Assembly (NCBI RefSeq): GCF_004364935.1
Contig: NZ_SOBT01000009.1
Coordinates: 686,898-750,897, forward strand
Source: Panacagrimonas perspica
GTDB lineage: Bacteria; Pseudomonadota; Gammaproteobacteria; Nevskiales; Nevskiaceae
DNA: 64,000 nucleotides
Reading direction: 5' to 3'
Within the stretch, counting starts at the first letter, position 1. Every line of letters starts with the position of its first letter. Under the pieces are notes generated by a model. It did no database searches, was not told where the DNA came from, and worked only from the letters and a program-made list of their open reading frames with translations. Made by a program: the position numbers and the translations under genes. This document shows, piece by piece, positions 40,520 to 49,678 of this stretch.

Positions 40520-42273
40520 CAGACGCCGACCCTCACGCCGATGTGGATGCGCACGGGCGACTCGTCGCCGTCCAGCGGATGCGCCAGATCGAACTGCAGG
40601 CTGCCGATCGGCGCGCGATAGCGGACGCCCGCGCCGATGCCCATCGAGAGATTCGGGCCCGGATCGTCCTCGGCGCCACCGGCGTCGGCGAACAGCGCCG
40701 CGCCCCAGTTGCCGATGACGCGGTATTCGCTCTCGATGCTGAAGACGCTCAGGTACTTGCCGCCGACGACGTTGCCCTTGCTGTCGCGCGGCCCCAGCGA
40801 CTGGTAGGCGTAGCCGCGCACGCTCTGGTCCCCGCCGGCGAAGAAGCGCTGCGAGGCCGGCAGTTCGCCGAACTCCTCGACCAGGCTGTAGCCGATCTCG
40901 GCGCGGCCGATGAAGCGCAGCCGCCACATCGGTGAGACCACCGCGCGCGCGGTGCCGCGCATCTGCACGAAACTGGTCGTCGACAGCACGTTGTGCAGCG
41001 CGCCGTGCACGTCGCCGGACAGGAACCAGCCACGGCGCGTGTAGATCGGATCGTCGGTGACGCTGCGCGTCAGCGTCAGGCCCGGCGTCAGCAGGTCGGC
41101 AGTGGCGGACGTCTGGCCGAAATCGGATTCTTCGTGCGCGAACTCCACGTACAGACGCCGCGTCCAGTCGCCGGGCTGCCGGTTGAGGCTGGTGCCGAGC
41201 GTGTACTTCCTGGTGTCGCCGTCCTCGAGCTTCTCGGTCTCGGCGCTGGCGTTGAAGCTCAGGCTCTCGCCCGGTTCGCTGCCCAGCGGAATGTTGTACT
41301 TGCCCGCGAGCGTGTTCTTGATCTCCGACAGCCGGAAGTCGGTGTTGATCGTGTGCCCGTATTGGTTGATGCGCCGCCAGTCGGTGCCGATGGAGACGCG
41401 CGCGCCGGTGTCGGTGCCGTAGCCCACGCCGAAGTCGTACCGCGTGCGGGCGCGCGGCGTGGTGCGGATGTCGATCGGCACGCGACGCTCCTCGTCGGCG
41501 TCCTCGCGGCGCGGATCGATCTCGACGGCCTGGAAGTAACCCAGATCCGACAACCGGAACTGCAGATCGAGCAGCTTCTGCGGATCGAAGGACGTGCCCG
41601 GATGGATGTCGATGTAGCGGCGTACGAAGGCCGGGTCGAGGCCTTCCTGCTCCACCGTCACCGGACCGAAGAAATAGCGCGGTCCGGTATCGAGGTGCAG
41701 GATCGCCTGCGCTTCGCGCTTCTGCGGCTCGACGCGCAGTTCGGACACCGCCCAGTTCGCATCGAGAAAACCATTGGCAAGCGCAGCGTCGCTCATGCGC
41801 TTCTTGGTGGCCTCGTAATCGGCGTGGCGCAGACGTTCGTCGAGCTTGAGCGGCAGTCTTCGCAGCGGCTGCAACAGCGGCTCGAAGTCCGCGCCTTCGC
41901 CTTCGTACTTCGTGTCGATGGCACTCACGTGCGTCGCCGGCCCCAGCTTCACGTCGTAGTGAGCGACCCAGTTCGGCGCGCTGCCTTCGAGGCGCGATTC
42001 GATCTCGGGTTCGTAATAGCCGAACGGTTGCAGCGCGCCGCGAATGTCGTCCGGTGCCTGCTGGTGGAGCCGCTTGACCTGTGCCTCGTCGAGCTTTTCC
42101 TTCTCGGCGCGCACGCGCAGGCTCAGTCGCGCCTGCACATTGTCGCGCTCGTTGCCGGTCAGGCCCTCGATCTCCACGCGCACGCCCGCCGCCGCGATGG
42201 CGGTGAACGAACCGAGCAGGAAGGCGGCTCCCGTCGCGGCCAGACGGGGTCGTGGCAGAATCATCGGGGACAT
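40519..42273 (-). CDS. tamA: Translocation and assembly module subunit TamA (Omp85 family)
   Basis: 584 residues. Signal peptide (LAATGAAFLLGSFTAIAAAG), three POTRA domains (about 30-275) and a 16-strand barrel containing the Omp85 signature VRGYAYQSLGPRD and ending RIHIGVRVGV. It sits in the outer membrane and works with TamB. Its start is only 18 bp from the divergent GST ATG; ATG at 42264 (four codons in) is an alternative. Confidence 0.94.
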   Translation of the reverse strand: MSPMILPRPRLAATGAAFLLGSFTAIAAAGVRVEIEGLTGNERDNVQARLSLRVRAEKEKLDEAQVKRLHQQAPDDIRGALQPFGYYEPEIESRLEGSAPNWVAHYDVKLGPATHVSAIDTKYEGEGADFEPLLQPLRRLPLKLDERLRHADYEATKKRMSDAALANGFLDANWAVSELRVEPQKREAQAILHLDTGPRYFFGPVTVEQEGLDPAFVRRYIDIHPGTSFDPQKLLDLQFRLSDLGYFQAVEIDPRREDADEERRVPIDIRTTPRARTRYDFGVGYGTDTGARVSIGTDWRRINQYGHTINTDFRLSEIKNTLAGKYNIPLGSEPGESLSFNASAETEKLEDGDTRKYTLGTSLNRQPGDWTRRLYVEFAHEESDFGQTSATADLLTPGLTLTRSVTDDPIYTRRGWFLSGDVHGALHNVLSTTSFVQMRGTARAVVSPMWRLRFIGRAEIGYSLVEEFGELPASQRFFAGGDQSVRGYAYQSLGPRDSKGNVVGGKYLSVFSIESEYRVIGNWGAALFADAGGAEDDPGPNLSMGIGAGVRYRAPIGSLQFDLAHPLDGDESPVRIHIGVRVGV

Positions 42274-42291
42274 ATTACCGGGGCAGTACGG

Positions 42292-42990
42292 ATGTCCGAG
42301 GCGACGCTGGTGATCGGCAACAAGCGTTCCTCATCGTGGTCGATGCGTCCCTGGCTTTTTCTGAAGCACCACGGCGTCAACTTTCGCGAAGTGGTCGTCA
42401 ACCAGGACCAGCCCGGTGGACACGCGATCGTGGCCAAATACTCCCCGTCCGGTCGCCTGCCGGTACTGCTGTCGAACGAGTTCGCGGTGTGGGAGTCGCT
42501 GGCGATCTGCGAGGTCGCCGCCGAATGGTTCGCGCTTCCGGCGGCCTGGCCGATGGCGCCCGGCGCACGCGCGATGGCGCGTTCGGTCGCGCAGGAAATG
42601 CAGTCCGGCTTCCTTCACCTGCGCCGCGAACTGAGCTTCGATATGTCGCGCAGCCCGACGCCGGCCGCGATCAGCGCCAGCGCACAGGCCGACGTCGTGC
42701 GCGTCCGCAGCATCTGGCGCGCCGCCCGCACCCGCTTCGGCTCGCGCGGGGACTGGCTGTTCGGGCAATTCGGGATCGTCGACGCGATGTTTGCGCCGAT
42801 GGCGCTGCGCCTTCACCAATACGCCGTGGAACTCGACGGCGCGGAGCGCGACTACGTGGCGCAGGTGCTGGATCACCACGCGGTGCAGGCCTGGACCGAC
42901 AGCGTGATGCATGCGCCGAAGGCGTCGCGATCGCAGCCGGCGTCCACGACGGGCGACGATGCGATGCGATCGGTGGTGCTGGGGCGCTGA
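42292..42990 (+). CDS. Glutathione S-transferase family protein
   Basis: 232 residues. The thioredoxin-like N-terminal domain has the SSSWSMRPWLFLKHHGV active-site segment, the cis-proline SGRLPVLL and the glutathione-binding VWESLAICEVAAE. The C-terminal helical domain carries LFGQFGIVDAMFAPMALRLHQY. Probable cytosolic detoxification or reductase role; substrate unknown. It is divergent from tamA with an 18-bp gap, leaving no room for two separate classical promoters between the start codons. A REP element and another repeat follow downstream. Confidence 0.88.
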   Translation: MSEATLVIGNKRSSSWSMRPWLFLKHHGVNFREVVVNQDQPGGHAIVAKYSPSGRLPVLLSNEFAVWESLAICEVAAEWFALPAAWPMAPGARAMARSVAQEMQSGFLHLRRELSFDMSRSPTPAAISASAQADVVRVRSIWRAARTRFGSRGDWLFGQFGIVDAMFAPMALRLHQYAVELDGAERDYVAQVLDHHAVQAWTDSVMHAPKASRSQPASTTGDDAMRSVVLGR

Positions 42991-43017
42991 GCGTCACGAC
43001 GCGCGATCGGTCCCCGG

Positions 43018-43094
43018 CGTAGCCCGGACGAAGTCCGGGATCCCGTTCGATCTGCGAGAACTTAGCGCTGCCCTGGACTTCGTCCGGGCTACGG
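43018..43094. repeat. REP-like palindromic repeat, paired copy 5
   Basis: GAAGT-subtype element between the GST gene and the convergent TraB-like gene. The right arm differs by one base (CCTGGACTT). Confidence 0.88.
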
Positions 43095-43112
43095 GCCAAA
43101 ACAAGAAAGGCG

Positions 43113-43205
43113 AACGCAAAGGCGCAGAGAACAGCAAAGAAAGGTGCAAAGGGTTTGAAAAATCCTTCGCGCCTTTCTTTTCCCTTTGCGTCCTTTGCGT
43201 TAGCC
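43113..43205. repeat. Second dispersed repeat family, copy 1
   Basis: AACGCAAAGGCGCAGAG opens the element and CCTTTGCGTCCTTTGCGTT closes it, giving a long imperfect inverted repeat with an AAAGG/CCTTT-rich interior. It lies directly after a REP-like element and before the TraB-like stop. Confidence 0.8.
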
Positions 43206-43221
43206 GTTGACTTGAACGGAG

Positions 43222-44100
43222 CTACGGGGCCGCCATCGCCTCGGCCGCGAAACCCCGCGCCTTCAGCAACTCCACGACACTGCCCTTGCCCACCAGGTGT
43301 CCGGCACCGACCACCACGAGCTGCGGCGTGGCGCCGTTCAGCTTCTCGACCAGCGTGTCGACCCAGGCGCGGTTGCGATCGCCGAGCAGTCGCGCATACG
43401 TATCGGGAAACTCCTTGCGCGTATCGTCGATCAGCCCGCCGAGCTTGGCGGTGTCGTTGTCACGCCACATGTCCACCATCGACTCGGGTCGCCATCCCGG
43501 CTCGGAGAGGTCGTCCAGCGAGGATGCGAGGAACTCCGCCGACATCGCGGCCGTCATGCCGGCGAACACCGCAAGCTGCGACTCCGGCGTCTCGAGCCAG
43601 CTCACGGCACGTCCATCGGCCTGCGCGCGATGATGGAAATGCAGGTCCAGACCCAGCTCGGGATTCATGCCGGAGCGCTGGAACTCGACCAGCGTCAGCG
43701 TCAGTCCGCACAACCAGGCCTTGAAGCGATCGCAGGCCGAAGTCGGCAGTTCGCTCTTCTGCGCCTGTTCGCGGACGCGGGCGTACAGCGCCGCGTCGAT
43801 TTCCTTGCCCAGGCCGCCTGCACTGAGGCCGGCCTGCAGCATCTGCGTCTGCATCTGCGGCGTCTCCAGCGAGCCCGGATCGGTCTCCAGAACGAGCGCG
43901 CGCGTCTGCGCATAGGCCGCGTCGAGCGCCGGCGGCAGCGGATACGCGGACGCCGGCAGCAGGTGCACCGAGCCCATCAGGTAATGGACGGCCTTCGGGC
44001 CCTGCACCTTCCACAGGAACGGGGCGTCGACCGCAGCGGCCTGTGCGCCGCCGGCGCACAGGGCCAGCATCAGCGCGACAAGCCGCAGCACCGGCATCAT
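43222..44100 (-). CDS. TraB/GumN family protein
   Basis: 292 residues. Signal peptide (RLVALMLALCAGGAQA), then the TraB fold: FLWKVQGPKAVHYLMGSVHLL at the start (GxxHxL-type motif), two central helical regions and the terminal GDRNRAWVDTL, VVVGAGHLVG and GKGSVVELLKARGF. The GxxH pairs resemble those of Tiki/TraB-type metalloproteases, but activity is unproven. Periplasmic. The start overlaps the upstream isomerase-like gene by ATGA. Confidence 0.88.
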   Translation of the reverse strand: MMPVLRLVALMLALCAGGAQAAAVDAPFLWKVQGPKAVHYLMGSVHLLPASAYPLPPALDAAYAQTRALVLETDPGSLETPQMQTQMLQAGLSAGGLGKEIDAALYARVREQAQKSELPTSACDRFKAWLCGLTLTLVEFQRSGMNPELGLDLHFHHRAQADGRAVSWLETPESQLAVFAGMTAAMSAEFLASSLDDLSEPGWRPESMVDMWRDNDTAKLGGLIDDTRKEFPDTYARLLGDRNRAWVDTLVEKLNGATPQLVVVGAGHLVGKGSVVELLKARGFAAEAMAAP

Positions 44101-44792
44101 CGGCGCCGCTGGACTGTCGGCTTCACATTCGACCAGGCCGAGAAATCCGGCGCATCGCCCAGCGGGTCGCGGCCCTCGAGAAAGCGCGTCATCGCGCCCA
44201 GGTCGTCGTAGCCCCAGAACAACTGCCCGCGAACGAACACCGTCGGCACGCCGAACGCGCCGGCCGCCAGCGCAGCGTCGGTGTTGGCGCGCAGTTGCTG
44301 CTTCACCGCCTCGCCGGCGGTCTCGCGCTCCAGCGCCTCGGCATCCAGGCCCTGCTCTGCGGCGACCTCGCGCAGCACGGCGGGATTCGAGACTTCCCGG
44401 CCCTGCGCCCAGGTCGCGTTCCACAGCGCGTCGATCAGGCGCAGGCGCGCCGAGGGCTCCAGCGCGCAGCAGGCCCAGCGCAACGGCAACAGCGACTTGA
44501 ACGGATGCGAGTGCGGCGGCGCGATCGGCAAATTCAGGTCGGCCGCCTTGCGCAGCACGTCGCGCAGCATCCACGCGCTCTTGGGCGGCACTTCGGCCGG
44601 GCCGATCTGGCCGTACGCCGACAGCATGGCGCCGAACACCACCGGAACCGGCTCGAATTCCAGGCTGTGCATGCGCGCGATCTGGCGCGCGCGATGCCAC
44701 GCGAGGTAGGCGTTGTGCGAGATGAAATCGAACAGGAAATGGAGCCGCGTGCGGTCCGTGAAAATCACACCGGAGGAGTCTGCGCCGTTCAT
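44097..44792 (-). CDS. DsbA-like 2-hydroxychromene-2-carboxylate isomerase / kappa-GST family protein
   Basis: 231 residues of thioredoxin fold with helical insert. LHFLFDFISHNAYLAWHRA matches the FDF-SPYAYL region of HCCA isomerases, with His-Asn replacing the usual Ser-Pro. VPPKSAWMLRDVLRKA, FKSLLPLRWACCALE and GAFGVPTVFVRGQLFWGYDDL complete the family pattern. Members isomerise aromatic intermediates with glutathione or act as kappa GSTs; no naphthalene-type genes are nearby, so the substrate is open. It is first in a two-gene unit with the TraB-like gene. Confidence 0.85.
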   Translation of the reverse strand: MNGADSSGVIFTDRTRLHFLFDFISHNAYLAWHRARQIARMHSLEFEPVPVVFGAMLSAYGQIGPAEVPPKSAWMLRDVLRKAADLNLPIAPPHSHPFKSLLPLRWACCALEPSARLRLIDALWNATWAQGREVSNPAVLREVAAEQGLDAEALERETAGEAVKQQLRANTDAALAAGAFGVPTVFVRGQLFWGYDDLGAMTRFLEGRDPLGDAPDFSAWSNVKPTVQRRR

Positions 44793-44854
44793 GGCCCTAC
44801 AGTAGCAAGCTCCCGCGAGCCACCGTCGCGCGTTGCAACGGCCGCCGGTGCAGA

Positions 44855-44873
44855 CCGGAGGGAAACCCTCCGG
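44855..44873. terminator. Hairpin between the TMEM43-like gene and the isomerase-like gene
   Basis: CCGGAGGG-aaa-CCCTCCGG is a perfect 8-bp stem 45-63 bp past the stop of the TMEM43-like gene. No T-tract is present, so its role is uncertain. Confidence 0.45.
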
Positions 44874-44917
44874 CCCACAACACCGTCAACCGCCCCTCCT
44901 TTGGGCGGCAAGGCGGA

Positions 44918-46087
44918 TCAGGCCGTGACGGCGCCTTGGCTTGCCGGCCGCGGCGCTGCTTTCACCTTCAAGAAAGTCCACACCAGTGCGCCCACACCGA
45001 CGATGACCAGCGGGATCCCGATCAGCGGCCGGAAGAACACCCATCCGATCGCGATGGTCAGGAACGAGCCGGCCGCGGCGAGCAGGAAGGCGACCACGCC
45101 GGTGCCCACGCTGACGATGCTGCCGAAAATCGGAACGACGTCGGCGAGCACCGACAGCGGCTTGAAGAGCAGCGAAAGGCCCAGAAACATCAGGAAGAAC
45201 CCGACTCCGCGCAGCACCCAGGTCAGCATGGTGTTTTCGTCCTGCGCGATCTGGAACATCGCCGCCGCCGAGACGATGCCGTCTTCCAGAAGGTCGACCT
45301 CTCCGCCCGACGGGGTCGTGAACGGCTGCATCGTTCCGTCTCTCTGCTCGGCGACCAGGCTGACATCGCTGGGCGGCACGAGGAAGAAGCTCACGCGGAC
45401 GTCGCCGATCTGCGGACTCGCCGAATCCTGGCCGAAGTACGCCGTGTTGCCCACGCGTTTCACCGGTCCCAGGTCTGTTGGAAGCGTCAGGGCCACGTCA
45501 TCCGGCAGGTCGCTGGGCGAGCCCGTGCGAGCCACCTGCGACGGGTTCATGCGGAACGCGCCGACCGTCACGTTCTCGGCCTGGAACGATTCGGAGTTGT
45601 AAGGCTTCACGCCTGGATTCTTGTGCCCCTCGCTGTCGTAGAAGGAGCTCGAGTCGATCACGTCATCGTCCCAGTCCTTCGTGTACTTGTACGTCGTGAC
45701 CGTTTCTTCTCCGCCACCCATCTTCTTGCGCGTCTCGCGCTCCTCCTTCTCCTTCCACTGGTACATCGTGACCTCCCGGACCAGGCGCAGAGCGACGGTC
45801 TGCGCTCCGAACTCGGGATCCTGGACGACGTCGGTGGTCTGCGCGTTGCCGGACAGGTGCACCAGCCGGCCTTCGTTCTGTGCGTCGATGCTCGCCGCAT
45901 CCACGCTGACGACGGCGGCGGCGCCTTCGTTGAGCGCCTTCTCGCGTGCAACGGCGCGGCCCTCGTTCGAGAACAGGATCGGGAACGAGGCGATGGTCAT
46001 CACGCCTCCGATCAGAATGCCCTTGATGGAATTCCCGATGCGGGATCCCCATCCCTGGCTGGAGGTCACGGTGTATTGGTCGGACAT
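44918..46087 (-). CDS. TMEM43/LUMA family membrane protein
   Basis: 389 residues. One N-terminal helix (about 20-42, IKGILIGGVMTIASFPILFSN), a large extracytoplasmic domain (about 45-290; NEGRAVAREKALNEGAAAVV, LVHLSGNAQT, LRLVREVTMYQWKE), then three C-terminal helices (about 295-380). This matches the TMEM43 family, known from eukaryotic inner nuclear membrane protein LUMA and present in some bacteria with no known role. It has its own 167-bp upstream region. No neighbouring gene gives a functional hint. Confidence 0.85.
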   Translation of the reverse strand: MSDQYTVTSSQGWGSRIGNSIKGILIGGVMTIASFPILFSNEGRAVAREKALNEGAAAVVSVDAASIDAQNEGRLVHLSGNAQTTDVVQDPEFGAQTVALRLVREVTMYQWKEKEERETRKKMGGGEETVTTYKYTKDWDDDVIDSSSFYDSEGHKNPGVKPYNSESFQAENVTVGAFRMNPSQVARTGSPSDLPDDVALTLPTDLGPVKRVGNTAYFGQDSASPQIGDVRVSFFLVPPSDVSLVAEQRDGTMQPFTTPSGGEVDLLEDGIVSAAAMFQIAQDENTMLTWVLRGVGFFLMFLGLSLLFKPLSVLADVVPIFGSIVSVGTGVVAFLLAAAGSFLTIAIGWVFFRPLIGIPLVIVGVGALVWTFLKVKAAPRPASQGAVTA

Positions 46088-46254
46088 TGCACACTCCCTG
46101 TGTGGTCGCGGTGTCGCCCCGGGCCAACTGGCGCAGGGCAGTTGACAGCGGCTTCAATCTACGCCGCCGCCTTCCGCGGACAAGGGATGTCAACCAGCGG
46201 GCTGTGCGCCAACGCACATTCCAGAATGCGCCGCGTCCGGCTGGAAACGAGGGG

Positions 46255-47142
46255 CTATCCGGCGGGATCCGGGCCGGGCATCAGCCAATCGGGGACCGGG
46301 CCCGTGACGCCGCCGAGGCCCGCGAAATCGAACAGGTTCACGTCGGCCAGCTGCGAGGGGGCGACGTTGGTCAGCGCCTTGAAGATGATCTCGCTGCGTC
46401 CCGGATGCTCGCGCTCCCAGGCATCCATCATCTTGCGCACCTGCTTGCGCTGCAGGTTCTCCTGCGTGCCGCAGAGATTGCAGGGGATGATCGGGAACGC
46501 CTTCTGTGTCGCGTACTCGGCGATGTCGGGCTCGCGGCAATAGCTCAGCGGGCGGATCACGATGTTGCGGCCATCGTCCGACAGCAGCTTGGGCGGCATC
46601 GCCGAGAGCTTGCCGCCGAAGAACAGGTTCAGGAAGAACGTCGCGAGGATGTCGTCGCGATGGTGACCCAGCGCGATCTTGTTGAAGCCCTTCTCGTGCG
46701 CGAACGTGTACAGCGCGCCGCGCCGCAGGCGCGAGCACAGCGAGCACATCGTCTTGCCTTCGGGAATGTTGCGCTTCACCACCGAGTACGTGTCCTGTTC
46801 CAGGATCGTGTACGCCACGCCCTTCGCTTTCAGGTACTCCGGCAGGATGTGCTCGGGAAAGTCGGGCTGCTTCTGGTCCAGGTTCACCGCGTGCAGCTCG
46901 AAGCGCACCGGCGCCTTGGCCTGCAGCTGCATCAGCACGTCGAGCATCGTGTAGCTGTCCTTGCCGCCCGAGAGGCAGACCATCACGCGGTCGCCCTCCT
47001 CGATCATCCGGTAGTCCTGGATGGCGCGGCCCACTTCGCGGCGCAGGCGCTTGGCCAGCTTGTTGGACTCCACGCGATCGCGTTCCACCCGCGCGGCAGG
47101 CGTACGCGGGGTCCGGAAGTCGAGCAGCGGTGTGGCGTCCAT
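46255..47142 (-). CDS. ttcA: tRNA 2-thiocytidine(32) synthetase
   Basis: 295 residues. PP-loop SGGKDS (58-63), the iron-sulfur cysteines C133 and C136 (CSLC) and C221 (CNLC), GHHRDD and [11 protein letters not shown] are as in TtcA. It thiolates cytidine 32 in certain tRNAs using ATP and a [4Fe-4S] cluster. ATG 47142 is the clear start. Isolated gene; a 285-bp gap to the divergent monooxygenase holds no recognisable gene. Confidence 0.95.
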   Translation of the reverse strand: MDATPLLDFRTPRTPAARVERDRVESNKLAKRLRREVGRAIQDYRMIEEGDRVMVCLSGGKDSYTMLDVLMQLQAKAPVRFELHAVNLDQKQPDFPEHILPEYLKAKGVAYTILEQDTYSVVKRNIPEGKTMCSLCSRLRRGALYTFAHEKGFNKIALGHHRDDILATFFLNLFFGGKLSAMPPKLLSDDGRNIVIRPLSYCREPDIAEYATQKAFPIIPCNLCGTQENLQRKQVRKMMDAWEREHPGRSEIIFKALTNVAPSQLADVNLFDFAGLGGVTGPVPDWLMPGPDPAG

Positions 47143-47427
47143 AAAAGAAGCAGGCCTGGCGGGGCGGCATTATCCCACGCGCCGGCCGACGGACGGCACG
47201 CCGATGGGGGATTCGCCCTCATAGGCCCCGGTCCCGAGGTGGGCCTAGCATCGAAAACCACCCTCGTTCAGGGCGGCTCCCGGGGCTGCGCGCCACGGCA
47301 TCTGGAGACAAGTAATGCCCTCCTGCCGTGTCCATCCTGCGCCGGGAGCCTGTTGAATGGGCCCGTATTCGAGCCGGTGCGGCATGCACCCACCGGTATG
47401 ACATGAACCGTTAGGCAGGAGATAGAC

Positions 47428-48519
47428 ATGGACGTCGGCGTACTGGGTGTTTTCCAGAACTGGCACAAGGATTTGAGCGACGAGCAGATGTTCATGGAGG
47501 AACTCAAGCTCCTCGAACGCTGCGAGGAGTTGGGCTTCGACTCGATCTGGATGGCCGAGCATCACTTCGACGACTACTCGATGTGCCCGGACAACATGCA
47601 GGCGCTGTCCTACCTCGCCGGCCGCACCAAGAAGATCAAGCTCGCCACCGGCGCCGTGATCCTTCCCTGGAACAACCCGCTGCGCGTCGTCGAGAAGATG
47701 ACGATGCTCGATCACCTGTCGGGCGGCCGCATGATGTTCGGCATGGGTCGCGGCCTGGCCAAGATGGAATACAAGGGCTTCGGCATCGACATGAACGAGG
47801 CGCGCGAGCGCTTCGACGAATCCGCCCCGATGATCATCGAAGGCCTCGAGACCGGATACGTCGAGGGCAACGGCAAGTTCTATCCGCAGCCGCGGGTCGA
47901 GGTGCGTCCCAAGCCGAGCCGCGGCATCCGCGACCGCCTGTTCTGCGTGGCGATGTCTCCCGACTCCGTCGACATCGCGGCCAAGCTCGGCGCCACGATG
48001 ACCAGCTTCATCCAGTACGACATCTCCAAGCACGCACCGGAAATCCTGCGTTACAAAAAGATGTTCCGCGAGATCCACGGGCGCGAGGCACCGCCGCCGG
48101 TGCTGACCGACTTCTGCTACGTCGATACCGACATGGCCGAAGCCGAACGCGTCTCCAAGGAGTACATCGCCCAGTACTTCCTGTCGGTGTGCAAGCACTA
48201 CGAGTTCACCGGCACGCACTTCGACAACACGAAGGGCTACAAGAGCTACGGCGAAGGCGCAGCGCTGATCCGTCAGTTCGGCCTGGAAGCCTCGGCCGAG
48301 GCCTATCGCCATGCGCAGAGCTGGGGCACACCGGACAAGGTGCTCGCCAACTACGCGCGCTGGCGCGACCTGATCGGCGACTTCTCGCTGAACACGGTGT
48401 TCTCGTTCGCCGGCCTGCCGTTTGCCCAGTGCGAGCGCAGCCAGCGTCTGTTCGCGGCCGAAGTGCTGCCGCGACTGCGCCAGACGATGGACGCCCCGGC
48501 GCAAGCCAAGGCGGCCTGA
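47428..48519 (+). CDS. Luciferase-like (LLM class) flavin-dependent monooxygenase
   Basis: 363 residues of the bacterial luciferase TIM-barrel fold: LGFDSIWMAEHHFDDYSMCPDN at the N-terminus (WMAEHHF is the family hallmark), LATGAVILPWNNPLRVVEK, LDHLSGGRMMFGMGRGL and a C-terminal substrate-cap region. It would use reduced FMN and oxygen to oxidise an unknown substrate. The AGGAG ribosome-binding site lies 7 nt before ATG 47428. It ends at a strong terminator and stands alone, so a flavin reductase must be elsewhere. Confidence 0.9.
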   Translation: MDVGVLGVFQNWHKDLSDEQMFMEELKLLERCEELGFDSIWMAEHHFDDYSMCPDNMQALSYLAGRTKKIKLATGAVILPWNNPLRVVEKMTMLDHLSGGRMMFGMGRGLAKMEYKGFGIDMNEARERFDESAPMIIEGLETGYVEGNGKFYPQPRVEVRPKPSRGIRDRLFCVAMSPDSVDIAAKLGATMTSFIQYDISKHAPEILRYKKMFREIHGREAPPPVLTDFCYVDTDMAEAERVSKEYIAQYFLSVCKHYEFTGTHFDNTKGYKSYGEGAALIRQFGLEASAEAYRHAQSWGTPDKVLANYARWRDLIGDFSLNTVFSFAGLPFAQCERSQRLFAAEVLPRLRQTMDAPAQAKAA

Positions 48520-48538
48520 GTCCGTACCCGATGTGAAG

Positions 48539-48573
48539 AACCGCCCGGCTCGCGAGAGCCGGGCGGTTTTTTA
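48539..48573 (+). terminator. Rho-independent terminator of the LLM monooxygenase gene
   Basis: AACCGCCCGGCTC pairs with GAGCCGGGCGGTT around GCGA, followed by TTTTTTA. The hairpin starts 20 bp after the stop codon and is the strongest terminator in the window. Confidence 0.93.
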
Positions 48574-48586
48574 TTGCCTTTCTCGC

Positions 48587-48811
48587 TACCCGGGCGAGGT
48601 CCGTGGACGTCGCCTTTGGGTCGCGACGAAACCACGTTCCAACGCAAAGGCGCAGAGGACGCAAAGGACGGATTCGCTGGCGTTGCCGGGCGGCATCCCG
48701 CTCTCTACCCGCAAGGATTTTCTCTTTGCGTCCTCTGCGCCTCTGCGTTCAAACGCTTTCCCGTGATCTCGGCCAAACCAGGAAAGATCCCGGACTTCGT
48801 CCGGGCTACGG
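48587..48811. repeat. Second dispersed repeat family, copy 2, with REP-like edge
   Basis: A degenerate REP half (48587-48607) leads to AACGCAAAGGCGCAGAGGAC (48641-48660), a GGCGTTGCCGGGCGGCATCC segment, then CTTTGCGTCCTCTGCGCCTC (48724-48743), and ends in a right-type REP half (48789-48811). Most of the 410-bp gap before the DUF2461 gene is this element. The final 120 bp before that gene show no further feature except the ribosome-binding site. Confidence 0.8.
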
Positions 48812-48930
48812 GTTTCCGCAATCATTCGACGGTGCGGCCGCGCCAGGCCTGGAACCCACGCCCCGTAAACACCCGTGCCCGCTCCCCCTCGATTGCGGGA
48901 CAATCCTCTCCACCGAAATCGGAGCCAACG

Positions 48931-49662
48931 ATGGCCAAGGCGACACCGTATTTTTCCGAAGACACGTTCAAGTTCCTGCGACAGCTGGCGAAGAACAACA
49001 CGCGCGAGTGGTTCCTGGCCAACAAGCCGCGCTACGAGGCGTCCGTGCGCGGGCCCTGCCTGCGCCTGATCACCGATCTCGCCGATCCGCTGAAGGACAT
49101 CAGCCCGCAGCTCACCGCCATCGCCAAGCCCGTCGGCGGCTCGCTGTTCCGCATCCATCGCGACACGCGTTTCGCGGGCGACAAGAGCCCGTACAAGACC
49201 AACGCCGGCATGTACTTCTCGCATGCGGCAGCCACCAAGGCGGCGCGCAACGATGCGGGCGGCGGCGCGCCGGGACGGCTCGACGCCCCCGGCCTCTACC
49301 TGCAGGTGCAGCCGGGTCACTGCTTCCTCGGGGGCGGCATCTGGCATCCGCAGCCCGAGACCACCAAGCGCATCCGCGATTACATGATCAGCAACCCGGC
49401 GAGCTGGAAGAAGGCCACGCGCGACCCGAAGTTTCGCAAGCAGTTCGAGCCGGGCGGCGAATCGCTGGTGCGCCCGCCGAAGGGCTACGACCCCGCGCAC
49501 GAGCTGATCGAGGACCTCAAGCGCAAGGACTTCATCGCCTCGGCCCAGCTCGACGACGAGATGCTGTTGCGCCCTGATCTGGTCAAGCAACTGATGGCGC
49601 GCTACACGCTGATGGCGCCGATGCTGGACTGGCTGTGCGGCTCGCTGGATCTCGACTTCTGA
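48931..49662 (+). CDS. DUF2461 family protein
   Basis: 243 residues. Family pattern: YFSEDTFKFLRQLAKNNTREWFLANKPRYE at the N-terminus (given here in order), FRIHRDTRFAGDKSPYKTNAGMYF, and the later GGGIWHPQPE. The conserved R-D-F-DKSPYKT block looks like a binding or catalytic centre, but the family has no established activity. GGAG 9 nt upstream supports ATG 48931. It converges on the GH9 gene with only 16 bp between stops. Confidence 0.87.
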   Translation: MAKATPYFSEDTFKFLRQLAKNNTREWFLANKPRYEASVRGPCLRLITDLADPLKDISPQLTAIAKPVGGSLFRIHRDTRFAGDKSPYKTNAGMYFSHAAATKAARNDAGGGAPGRLDAPGLYLQVQPGHCFLGGGIWHPQPETTKRIRDYMISNPASWKKATRDPKFRKQFEPGGESLVRPPKGYDPAHELIEDLKRKDFIASAQLDDEMLLRPDLVKQLMARYTLMAPMLDWLCGSLDLDF

Positions 49663-49678
49663 AGACCGCGCGAAACCC

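Noticed and set aside
38732-40621. A 629-codon plus-strand frame opposite tamB
   Set aside because: Antisense shadow of a conserved long gene, rich in Arg/His with no domain.
43113-43205. A rho-independent terminator for the GST or TraB-like gene
   Set aside because: The fold is long and imperfect and the same sequence recurs elsewhere as a dispersed repeat, so it is listed as a repeat.
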